Assembly (NCBI GenBank): GCA_914767715.1
Contig: OU612065.1
Coordinates: 20,150,001 to 20,214,000, forward strand
Direction: 5' to 3'
Length of the DNA: 64,000 nt
Source of the DNA: Membranipora membranacea
Taxonomy: Eukaryota; Bryozoa; Gymnolaemata; Cheilostomatida; Membraniporidae
The number at the start of each line of letters is the position of its first letter. Position 1 is the stretch's first letter. The notes under the pieces were generated by a model that was not told where the DNA came from, did no database searches, and was given only the letters and a program-made list of their open reading frames with translations. A program made the translations under genes and the position numbers. Positions 23,814 to 34,183 of this stretch are shown here, piece after piece.

Positions 23814-24075
23814 CAGGGGGGGGGGGGGGGGGGGCTTTCAATTAGAATGAGCGATGCTTGACTAAAGCAAATTATCACTATCACGTCGCTCAAAATTATC
23901 GCTCACTAGGTGTTTCAATTAGACAAGATCATTCCCAGATCGCTCACTCAGAATGTATATAGTTCCATCAATGAGTGAGTGATCTAAGAGCGAGACCCCT
24001 AGCAGCTCTCACTCACACAATGAGTGAGCAAGCAGATTGCGATTTTGGCTGTTTCTAATTAAAAGACCCCCCCTG
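23814..24075. mobile_element. MITE with CAGGGG...TCTTT(C/T)AATTA termini
   Basis: 262 bp with inverted ends: the left starts CAGGGG(n)CTTTCAATTAGA; the right, read in reverse complement, starts CAGGGGGGGTCTTTTAATTAG. There is no coding capacity. A long G run (about 18) marks the left end. The ends resemble hAT-type CAG(G/A)G termini. No clear 8-bp target duplication is visible, perhaps because it abuts the LTR. A related copy lies at 29321-29513. Confidence 0.65.
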
Positions 24076-24128
24076 GCTGGCACTGGGCTAGCACTGCTAG
24101 GCCAGCACTACTAGGCCAGCACTGCCAC
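24076..24128. repeat. Continuation of the GCACTGGGCTA minisatellite
   Basis: Degenerate units (GCACTGGGCTA, GCACTGCTAGGCCA, GCACTACTAGGCCA) related to the array at 21637-21702. A short further piece lies at about 24598-24622. This brackets the LTR/MITE pair and a following 470-bp segment as probable insertions. Confidence 0.7.
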
Positions 24129-25113
24129 ATACACTGTATGTGACACGCCTAGGTGCATGACTCTACATGAAGTTAGGTGTTGTATATTGCACTGTCATGG
24201 TTGCCATGGTCCTAATCTGATTAATTGTTACTATACTCTTCCGCATTTACTTCCATTTTTTGCACATTTAACTACCATCTAAATGGAGGTTGGCCATCAA
24301 AATAATGACGTATCATCCCACCCGTTTCTATTTTTACGACCTATTTATACAGGTCAGTATAAAGAACAGTGGTTTTTGCTCTGAAGAATCAGTTACAATT
24401 GCGAGTTACGATCGATCGGGAGATACATGTGACAGTTACAACTTGGCCTTGCAATTTATCAGTTGCCTGGGGCATTTGCCCCAGGGTGTAGTTCAGTAAT
24501 AAAATCATCAAACTGCCAAAAAACTGCATTCAGTATTATAAAGTAATCTCATATGAACTATGCCAGCAGTGAACTGTCGTGATCTTTCTCGATCCGACAG
24601 CACTACTAGGCCAGCACTGGGCCTATCTCAAAGCAATGAACTCACACTCATTGCTGCTTGCTCAAAGGAGTCCCGTTTTTCTTTTTTGTGTGAAAAAAAA
24701 GACAAAAAAGGGGGCCTTTGACACTGGGCACCATACCTGTCAAGTATCCCGATTTGGTCGGGACCCTCCCTATTTCAAGACCCTAATCACTCTCACTCCC
24801 TATAACCTTCCTATTTCAGCCTCAACATACCGGAAAAAAAACCAGTTTCTGTTTACACAGGTGCTATAGAAACAACTTAGTTACATCCTGGTCACCAAGT
24901 GGGTACCACAGTCGTGAAGTGAATAGACTGATGTAATTAGCAAACAACTGATAGGAAAACAATAAAGAACCAATGTGAGATGACCTCAATTCAACACTAT
25001 CTGACAGTCTATGAAAAATGGAAATCCCAAGGAATAATAAGGCACTTGTTGACGACCAAATATTCTACACACGCATGTGACTGACTGGTCTAGTAAAAAA
25101 TAAAATTTTGAAC

Positions 25114-25399
25114 ATGTCTTCACCAAAAACAAAGAGACCCTATCAACAAGCTGAAAAGTGATCTTCCCATTATCAAAAAGAGTGGAAACAAAATATACTT
25201 TTGTCAAGCAGTCAAGGAAGGGATATACATATTTTACATGTACCATTTGCAAGAAAGATCTGAGCTGTAGCCATGGTGGAGTAAATGATGTGACTAAATA
25301 CCAAGCCAATAAAGGCCACTCAGAGTTGAAGTCTCAATTGAAAAGAACAGCTAAGCTAACAGGCTTCTTCCCCACCACCACAAATGATATTGCGGACAA
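25114..25399 (+). pseudogene. BED/TTF-like zinc-finger fragment of a transposase-type gene
   Basis: The predicted peptide contains 'FTCTICKKDLSCSHGGVNDV' followed by 'KGH', a C-x2-C...H...H zinc finger with the S-H-G-G-x-N-D-V signature found at the N-terminus of many hAT-related transposase-like proteins. A start ATG at 25114 is in a different frame from the finger, so at least one frameshift lies near 25159. A good splice donor (GACAAG|GTAAGG) follows at 25399/25400. No downstream transposase core was found, so this is either an isolated first exon or a dead fragment. Confidence 0.5.
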
Positions 25400-26468
25400 G
25401 GTAAGGGGTACCTAAGTTTTGTATCTGAATCAGATGTCTACTTAGGCCCACAGACAGCTTCAATCTAGGCCAGTAGGTTGAAGCCACATGTTTCTAGGCC
25501 TATTGGGCCCCCTAGAGCCTAAAGCAGGCCTGATGAATGCCCCCAAAACCTGTTCCTTAGTTCTCCAAATCACGTTGTTCTAGATAAGCCCTAAGGGGTT
25601 TGCCTCTGCCCCATCATAATTGCCGCTGCGGCCTTCATAATCTACTAGTTTGCCATTTTGACCCAGTCTTCTCTGTTGAACCTGCTTATGAGATATTAAA
25701 ATACCATGACCATGGCATGCTTATGATCAAACCAAATTTGGTACTGTCTTCACTAAAATATGATCTAGAACAAAAATCTGGAGTGCTCAAATTGCTCATA
25801 TGCTTCGGCGGTCGGTCGGCTGCCCCGAACCCCGTTTGGGGGGGCTTACACCGCCCCCAGGTGTTTGTCTTGGCACTTCATGCCTCGGCCAGGACGCGAA
25901 GTGTCACGACGCCTTAACTCCCTATTTTTAATCACAGCTACAGTACTTGACAGGTATGCTGGGCACATGTCCTGTGGCATGCAAAAAACCTAGTACAGAC
26001 TCTCTGTGACTGTTCTGTGTCCACAGGTCTCTCTAATACCTTGACCCTGCTGTGACTGTGGTATCCATGGAATGCATTTTTAGCTACCAGCATAAATTTC
26101 TGTTATTGTCTATCCAATCATGAACTCATGACCAAAAGGAAGTGATACGACATTGCTTGCGCAAGTCTAAATAAGCTTACTGATCCAAAACTCGATGTTG
26201 CTTGTCGGACACTATGCGTTGGATCACACACTAAAGATATTAGTCTCAGAATCAATGGTTATAGGAAATTTTGACGTTTTTCCAATTTTAGGGGGAAGGC
26301 AATTCATAACATAAAACACTTCGAAAACCAATTTTTTGGGAGGACAACTTCAGCTCAATTGATGATACCAAGGGAGTTTGGATCAGACAGTCAATCAAGG
26401 AAACCTAGACCTGTAGTTCAATCATTGGCTAAGAAGATTAGGAATTTGATTCAAGCAGTCATAATTAG

Positions 26469-27070
26469 TTGTGTATATGTTACTCCTACGTTAGATCAAG
26501 GAGTTGGTTAGATGCAGAAATTGTTTTTGTTTTTTTAAATAAATGTAACACTAGACTTTTCCTCATGAAACAACTTAAACATATGGGCATGAAATCTGCT
26601 GGACTTTTAACTTTTTTCCAAACTTATCTGAAACCTGTATTTTCTTACGCCTGTCCATCATGGTACACTTTTTTAGCTAAAAAAGACGAAATCCTTCTCA
26701 AACACTGCCAAAAGACAGCCACTAAGATTATTTATACTGATATTGAATGTTATGAAGAACGATTGTCACTTTTAAACTTGACTACTGTCAATGAATTTTT
26801 TTTTATATGTCACAAAATTATTTCAGCAATAATCCGAGCCATCCACTTTGTAGTCGTATAAGATCCAATACCTTTAGAAAATCCTCTCGCAGACCTGTGA
26901 TTTTTATAGCTGAAAAGTGTAGGACTGAGAAGAGAAAGAACAGCTTGTTTCAGTTTTTTATGAGACACAGCAACTCATTGTTCTTTTCTTCTTCTTTTAA
27001 TTTACTCAGCCTAATGTTATCGTTATTGCAATGATAGATGGTTTAAAATACACATACAATACAATACAAT
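26469..27070 (+). mobile_element. 3' end of a non-LTR retrotransposon (LINE)
   Basis: A 130-codon frame from 26469 reads like the C-terminal thumb region of a LINE reverse transcriptase: 'LFLMKQLKHMGM', 'YLKPVFSYACPSWY', 'HCQKTATKII' and 'ERLSLLNL'. The reading then shifts to another frame (26807-27034), where an arginine-rich 'SSRRP' and 'CRTEKRKNSLFQFF' match the end of such proteins. It ends in an (ACAAT)n microsatellite tail at about 27055-27070, typical of some LINE families. It is 5'-truncated and frameshifted, so inactive. Confidence 0.75.
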
Positions 27071-27546
27071 AGTTTATGACAATTTCAGCTGCGACCTCCT
27101 TCTTCCATTGGTTCGACAGTAATGAGGAGGAGCAACTCCAAATTGGGTTGTTTGATATGAGCTGTCATTGGTGAACTCATGGGCATATCAATGTTATTAT
27201 ATTTTACACTATTAACATTCTTTCAAAGCTTTTGGGCAATTCGGCAAAAAATTTTTAACAAGGCAACCAGTGGAATCTGTTAACCATGAGCAAGGCAACA
27301 TTAGTGAAAGGGCATTGTTGTGTCAGAAAATTTCACAGTCTACTCACAAAGCCAGAATATACTTGACTTTATTTTTGATTTACAGTGATATGCAGATACA
27401 ATTATCTTCCAGCTCAAAAATAGAATTAGAACTTTTGGGTAGATGGTATATCGCACAATATGACACTTCAGAGCAGTGACAAAAAAATGATTTGACGCTT
27501 GACAAATGAGAGATTCCTTGCAAATGCGGTAAAATCTAGAAGTGTT

Positions 27547-30500
27547 TTATTCAAGCTGCCACATTTTGACGCTGTCGACAATCATAGCAGCATCGTCTCC
27601 CTGCCATGTTGGCTGCCACATGTCCTTAGCTTTCCAGAACTTCTCAGGAGCATTCCTGTCCTGGTTAGACCAAGGCTTGCTGTATCCTGCATTGGTAACG
27701 CCATCTGGGAAGAAACCATTCGTTCCTCCAACAGCGACATTCATGACCAAGTAAAACTGGAAATAGTGCAGTATTGAGATTGCGTAAACAGTATTTTTAT
27801 TTATCTACAAGATGCAAGGTTGAAAAGGATTTTCGATATTGTGCACACCTCAGTTGTGCAAGTCTTTTCAAGGTATGTCATACCAAGAGTCAAACAAATA
27901 CCATTCGCTGCACTATTTTAACGTAACCTACAGTCTATGGTCTTAGATTAAACAACTGGCTACCTTCAATACTTTCAGGTAACAACAACATGCTTTATGA
28001 TTCTTGAAAATGTCTTATATATGGACAGCCTATACAAAACTGAGGATCCTTTTATCACAGACAAGAAAGTTTGGTACACACCTCAGTATCAAATGGTGCA
28101 TTGTTAGCGTGGGACCAGATGTTAGCGCCTGGTAGGTTACCCCATCTGAAGAATCCTTGGCTTGGTGTAGCAAACCTGGCAACCTTATCATCATCTAGAT
28201 AGAAGCTGAAAAATGGTGATCCAAGAAGTTAAAAAGTCATATCAATTTTGATTGATGATTTTGGTAAACAAACAAAATATTTATTTTACCAATATACAGT
28301 AAATATCTAGTCATGAGCTTGAAATGAATATTTTGGAAGGTGAATCTATGGTTGAATTACTGGAATCTGTTTTCTTGCTCCGACAGACCAAGATAGTTTG
28401 CTGAGATTCAGAGATTTCTTGCAGTACTGAATTTTATTTCACACCATCCAAGTTAGTGGTTTATATATTCTTCAAGCATATGTACCAAAAAACAGAAACA
28501 GGGTTTGAAAATCCCTATGAAGTTGTCTGCTCTTTTGCGCACTTACTCCGTGCCATTCTGATCCCAGTAGAAAGTATATCTGTGGTATCCGTCAGCCAAA
28601 TTACCATTGCTGATCTTCTTGTGAGCTGAAGTCAGAGCGTACTTATTGACGTGCTCAGTTCCCCAGTGTAGAGTACTACCCATGTGCTCCACTCCTAGGT
28701 TGCCATACTGCCTGTTACCACGACTCTCCATGATATCTATCTCACCAGATCTGGGCCAGCCTCCATAAGGACCTCCTCCATTCCTGCTCCCATGGTTGGG
28801 CAGCATCCACAAAGCTGCAATGTCAATTTTATATGAACTTGTGGGTGATGTAACGACACTGAATGGTGTACTAGCAACGGTGCCATGTATCATTGATTTG
28901 CCGGCTACAGACAAGATTTTGGTTGATAACTCAACCAATTTCGATCAGATTTTGAGTTTGATTGATATAGATTCAGCAGCTGCCCAAGATTCATTAGAAG
29001 TTGTTTTTATTGAAAACATTATCATAAGATCAAAGATTGAACCTCAAAACTCTTTTAGTAATTATAATTCTTACCTGGCCAGAGCCAGTCTCCTCTTGGC
29101 ATCTTAGCCACGATTTCCACTTTACCATATTTTATTCCCTTCCTGGATCTCAGCTTACTAGACATTATCGGGTTCAGGATACCATTCTGTCCCTCTCTCA
29201 AACATCCCCAAACGGCCTCCATCGTGCAGGTACCATACATTTCTAATCAGAAAACAGACATGACGATGAATGGACCCAGAATTGTGTAAAACCGCAAACC
29301 GGTTTAATTCTTGAGAGAAACAGAGGAGTCTTTCAATTGAGCTGAGCGATGCTTCTAGAGCCAAAACTTTGCTAGCACTTTGCTTAGATTTTCACTTCTT
29401 TAGGTATTTTGAGCTAAAATGTCAAACAAAATGTTTGAGGCACCTCTCGCTCACACAGCAGGAACCGATCAGCTGGTGATTTCAACTTTTTTTAATTGAA
29501 TTACCCCCCTCTGAATGTGCTTCTGAATATTTTCATTAACATAGTTTTGGTTATATGTGTAGTTATTACATGATAAATTCTCTCAATGACAACCTGATGG
29601 GGTACTTTACTTACCTCTCATATCCCATCTTCCAGTTGTCAGCCAGGCCTCTCCATACTTGTCAGCTGTGGCAGTCTACGTTAATAAAATATTAATTGTT
29701 ATTATTTTCTGCGATACTCTATTTAATAGAAATGGCAACTAGACACAGCTTGATAGCACATGATATCAACTCTGCCTTTTTTTTCTTTGCTTGAAAGGCA
29801 AAAAAGATAATCATGTACATTAAACATAAATCTGACTGAATATATCACATTTCTACTCCAAAACCCTCAAAAACACTAGGGGGGCAGTCAAACATTGATT
29901 GCCAGGGACCCATGTTTTGGAGTAGACATGTGGACTATACTATATTTTTACTCACAGGTTTTAGATAGAGGGCTCCATTTTTTGTAAAGCTATTTTGAGC
30001 CAGATTGGTGTACGCCTGAAACTCCCAGTTCTACAATAATTAAGTTATTAATTCAGGCCCAGAGACTGCTGTAACTAAGCCAAATACATGTATAGGTGGC
30101 CCCTCTCCAAATAACAAATCATAATAAGGTGATCAAAGATATGGGCGAAACAGTTTACTTTGATCAAAGAATTACTCCTTGTCTTGATGAAAACCAATTT
30201 TATTTTGCATGGGCTGGAAACACAGCAGGAGCTGAAACCAAGGACCTTTGTGCATGCAGGCAGAGGACTGAGGTTTCTCTACTGAGCCTGGGTGCTCAAG
30301 CTCTATGGCCAATCAGTGATAGGTTATTGAAGCTGGCTGGTTGATATTGCCATAAATAAAAAAAATTGACACCCAAGAGAATTTTAGTTATGTTTTATGA
30401 ACCAATGTACTGTTATTTGATTTACTTACACCACCTCCCCAAAGAGACACCTCATGTTCCCATTTAGCAGTGTCTACAGCTGACCCACTGAAGTTGTCCT

Positions 30501-33226
30501 CAAACACAAGCCTGAGATTTCTACCATTCCATGTACAGTTTTCCCAACTACCACCTCCGCTGCTTGTAGTTGTTGGCGGCGCAGTAGGATGAGCGGTGGG
30601 TGGGGTTGTGGGAGAAGTCACTCCACTTACTACCCATCTGAAAATACAGGTACGCCATGAAAGGGTCTCAATTAACTGGCAAGAGTAATAACGTAAAATC
30701 TTGGAAGGCTGCTTATGATCGGCGATGTATGATAGTAAGCCATTTACCTATTTGCAGTATTTGATTGCCTACAGTGCCAACTTATTTTTGGGCTCCACAC
30801 CTTGAATAGCATCTCAGATGCTACTGCGCACATAGAGCCTCATCGCCTCACTAGTTTTTACCTGTCCATTTTTTATTAACTCATGATGAAAAATACACCA
30901 AACAAAAAAACCAAATGCATTTCTTGTATGCTGTATCATCCATAATCAGATCAATGTTATACTGGAAACCAGGAGTGAATAATGGTGCTCACCTTTGGTC
31001 AGTTGTTTGGCGTCCTACTCCGTTCACCACCATGTACAGCCAGTAGTATACAATGTCTCCTTCATTTAGTCTAAAGCTTCTGTTTTCATGAACCCATCGC
31101 CCGTCTAAAATTTATGAAATTATTAAGCAAGTATTAGTTATCATAATATAATATCATAAAACCACATGGCGTAGTCAAACAGTCTTTTAATATTTGGATT
31201 CATGAAAAGTGGTTGACAAAAATCTGGAAGTTTGGTTCGGCGCAGTCTTAGGGGCGAAGACTAGAATGGATGCAAGTAGCATTCCATTTATCTAATAACA
31301 TGATTTTAATATACTTCAACTCTAAACCATCTAAGGACTCAAACTAGTCTAGTTTTATTGATGACAACATCCCGTTAGTATGTCCGATTCATTTGCCAAC
31401 CTAATTGTTTTTTGACCAAAATAGAGTAAAGCTTCTCTATAATAAGGATAGACCTTAGATAACAAAATTGAGATCTCCTTTAGTACCTGTTTTGCTTCTG
31501 ATGTCATAGTTGTATCTGCCAGCTTGTACTCCCGTTAGAGGAGAGTTTACACTGTAATGTACAGCTGCCAACGAAGCTTCAGCAACATCTGAGAGTTAGA
31601 AAACATAATTGTTAAGGCTAACGCAGATGCAGCAAAGTATTTTGACATGGTTGTAAAGTTCTCATAACAATCACAAATATTCATCTATCTTCACCTGACA
31701 TAGACAGTGTTACTTCAGACATTATACCTGGAATAGAGAATCTAAGACCCTGAGGACTTAGTGATGAGAGTTGAAGACCAGCACTGGGAGTGGTTGGATC
31801 GGTGGGGAGAGGATCGGTGCTGGAGGGAGCTGATGTTGTACTGTCAGTTGAAGGCTCCGCGTGTACTATCCAGCTGTAAGCACAGGTAGATCATGAAAGT
31901 GCTATGTTCATACATAGTAATATGGGAATATTTTGACTTGTATCCTCATGCTTTAAACTATGCATTGTACGGTGCTGATGGGTGCAAAATATAGTCCAAG
32001 ATTACAGATCTGCAGGTTTTCATCAACTAATCTCAGCGTTGATTTGCAGGTACACTTCCTTCAACATTTAATATCTTATTTATATATCCATGCATGGATT
32101 TGAAGTTGTTCTCTCTCTAGCAACAGGTGGCGCACCAGAAGAACGGGAGTGACACAGAAAGCAGGTAAAATGGATGAATCTCGATTGATTGTTGTGAGGC
32201 ATTAAAATTTTTAAAAATAGAGCATTATGTTTATAACATGACCAACACCTTACCACTAGTACTGCAGATTTAAAATGATGTGCTTACCTATGATCAGTGA
32301 TCTGTTGCCCTACACCATTCACCACCATGTACAGCCAGTAGTATACAATGTCTCCTTCATTTAGCCGGAAACTTCTGCTTTCGTGAACCCATTGGTCTCC
32401 TAAAATGGATGGTGAAAATGAGAATCAGCTCGTGTTTATGGTAGTAAGTGTAAAAACAGTTGACCTGTCATCACCAGAGAACGACGCCTTCTCTTGTGCT
32501 CTCATAAATGATTTCTTAGTTGGCATCTCACTTATATGTGGAGAAAACTTCCAAATGATAAGAAACACACACTGCAAATGCATGATATTGATAGCGCCTT
32601 ACCTGTTTTGCTACCAATGTCATAGTTATATGTGCCTGCCTGCACTCCTGAGAGTGGGGAATTTATACTGTAATGTACAGCTGCCAATGAAGCTCCAGCG
32701 ACATCTGTAAAGAGTCAGAGGTAAAGGTTTCAATCACTTTTGCTGCCGAGCATCACTTGATGAAGAAGCGCTTACTCACATCAACATCCTATTATCATCT
32801 GTTTATGGATGCACCATCCAATAAAAATTCACAGGTCAAAAAGTTGATATTATTTTGTATACTTACAAGCCAACCAATAAATAAATAAATTTACCAATGT
32901 CCACCCCAAACGAACTCTGCGTTTTACATACCTGGAATAGAGATCCTCAGACCTTGCGGGCTGAGCAGAGAGAAGGCAGCATCTTGTACTCCATAGCTCG
33001 CTCCAAGTATGGTAGCAAATCTACCAAAATAGAATATACAGACAAAATAAAAAGTAGGAAGTAAAATACACACCCCCCTCCAGCAGCCAAATCATGCTTT
33101 CCGGGTTTCCCACAAGAACTCACAAATATAATACCATTCATTACAGCTACATATCATTTGTGTTCACTGTCAAGAAAAACTATGTATTGCCACTTACAAT
33201 ATTAAGACTTTGGAGATAGACTCCAT
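27547..33226 (-). CDS. Double-CBM39 GH16 beta-1,3-glucanase D
   Basis: Fourteen minus-strand exons: 33226-33198, 33020-32932, 32704-32603, 32399-32288, 31873-31728, 31588-31487, 31104-30993, 30637-30430, 30030-29956, 29675-29615, 29242-29075, 28814-28547, 28205-28082 and 27756-27547. Phases close to 601 residues. Order: signal peptide (MESISKVLILFATILG), CBM39-1 (about 30-110), Ser/Thr/Pro-rich linker, CBM39-2 (about 146-231), Thr/Pro-rich linker (TSPTTPPTAHPTAPP), GH16 (about 265-601). The catalytic motif GEIDIMES gives Glu426, Asp428 and Glu431. Each CBM39 is coded by a 102-nt plus a 112-nt exon, so the second module arose by exon-block duplication. Very similar to gene C in the GH16 part. 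AATAAA overlaps the stop codon. Two carbohydrate modules should raise avidity for insoluble or fungal glucan (inference). Confidence 0.91.
29321..29513. mobile_element. MITE related to the CAGGGG element
   Basis: The left end is CAGAGGAGTCTTTCAATTGAG and the right end, in reverse complement, is CAGAGGGGGGTAATTCAATTAA; a TGAGCGATGCTT word near the left end is shared exactly with the element at 23814-24075. 193 bp, noncoding, in an intron of gene D. No target duplication is visible. Confidence 0.55.
30217..30292 (-). repeat. tRNA-like sequence, candidate SINE head
   Basis: On the minus strand, GCTCAGTAGAG (A-box-like) is followed about 50 nt later by GGTTTCAGCTCC (B-box-like). It lies in the intron of gene D preceding the 75-nt exon. 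The similarity is limited, so the call is tentative. Confidence 0.3.
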
Positions 33227-34183
33227 TCTGCGTCAAACTGACTGTGAAATCTAAATTTTCTGAACAGAGTGATATCTAGAGTAAAGAGAAGAAATGTTGT
33301 GGTACTGACTCTAGTTCTGGCTGATGTCACACTAACCATACCATGATGATCATTCTACTGCTTTATATACCAATGAGTGGACTGGACTGGAATGATTGAT
33401 TGAAGCGCAGTCAATTGTGCAATATGTCATCAAAGAACAATACATCTCATTTGAGTATTGTCCAAAACAGTTTAATGGATGGTAATTATATGGTTGTTAT
33501 TATTATTTTGGCATGAGTCTCTTTCATAAACTGCCCTGATGATTCACATAGTTGGCAGGGTAGTTTACTATTGCTCAACACTTCCCTGTGTGTGATTACC
33601 TCATAGCCAATTTTATTTTTCCAAATGATTTTGATCAGATATATATCTGGGGTTTCTTTCTGTTACATATGATATGTATCGTTTCTTTTGCAGCGTTAGA
33701 TCACAACCATCTCTCACATTCCAAATGGTCTTATATACCAAGATCCTTTAGACATTAGGCAACAGGTGCATGGCAAAAAGGGCCTGTTTCACCTTTTGTA
33801 ACAGTTAACTGAAAGATCACATCCATCAAATAGGGCAGACAAATCTTGAGAACATTACTACCAGAGAACGGTCAGGTTTGATTAGAACAAAACAGCTGAT
33901 TAAGGTTATGATACCAACATTGATCGACTTGAACAAATTATATATCGATAGAAAGCTATCGAACACGATTCTGAAAATATTGGTTTCAGCATGACGTCGT
34001 GTTCCTAAGAATGTGTACTTTCCTCGCTTATCTCCGCACATGTCTTTGTATACTGAGGGCTTGATAATTGTGAAATTGAACAGATGTCAGCTAGGTTATC
34101 ATCTATCATTCAGGCTTAATGTTCTCCCTAATTGTACTCAGTTTCAGCCTGGCTGTCCACCAGTCGATAAGGAAAAATAGACC
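33227..34183. other. Divergent intergenic promoter region of genes D and E
   Basis: 957 bp between the start codons of two divergently transcribed CBM39-GH16 genes. It contains a TATA-box candidate for gene D. No open frame with a family signature. A TATA box for gene E was not found. Confidence 0.55.
33361..33369 (-). promoter_or_regulatory. TATA box candidate of glucanase gene D
   Basis: Minus strand reads TATATAAAG, preceded by an ATTGG (inverted CCAAT) word. It lies about 135 bp upstream of the gene D ATG, which would leave a 5' UTR of roughly 105 nt. Confidence 0.45.

Larger units (their letters stand above)
21703..23815. mobile_element. Short LTR retrotransposon with gag remnants
   Basis: Two direct repeats, 21703-21867 (165 bp) and 23639-23815 (177 bp), both start TGTGAAGG and end ACA, as LTRs do; the right one carries a 12-bp insertion. 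A purine tract GAAGGAAAGG lies just before the right LTR, in the place of a polypurine primer. The interior is only 1.8 kb and shows gag traces but no protease, reverse transcriptase or integrase, so it is a nonautonomous, decayed element. No matching target-site duplication is visible; the right flank is the CAGGGG MITE. Confidence 0.78.
20856..27546. other. Gene-poor transposon-rich block
   Basis: About 6.7 kb separating the ankyrin-caspase gene from glucanase gene D. I find no intact host gene. It contains 11-bp and 13-bp tandem repeats, an LTR element, a MITE, a zinc-finger transposase-like fragment and the 3' end of a LINE, each listed separately. The parts at 20.9-21.6, 24.2-25.1 and 25.4-26.4 kb are unassigned. 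Confidence 0.7.

Noticed and set aside
23814-23835. Run of about 18 G as an assembly artefact
   Set aside because: It coincides with the G-rich terminus of a MITE whose other end has a matching C run, so it is probably real, though its exact length is unreliable.
30096-30344. 82-codon plus-strand frame
   Set aside because: It lies in an intron of gene D over a tRNA-like repeat and shows no protein-family signature.
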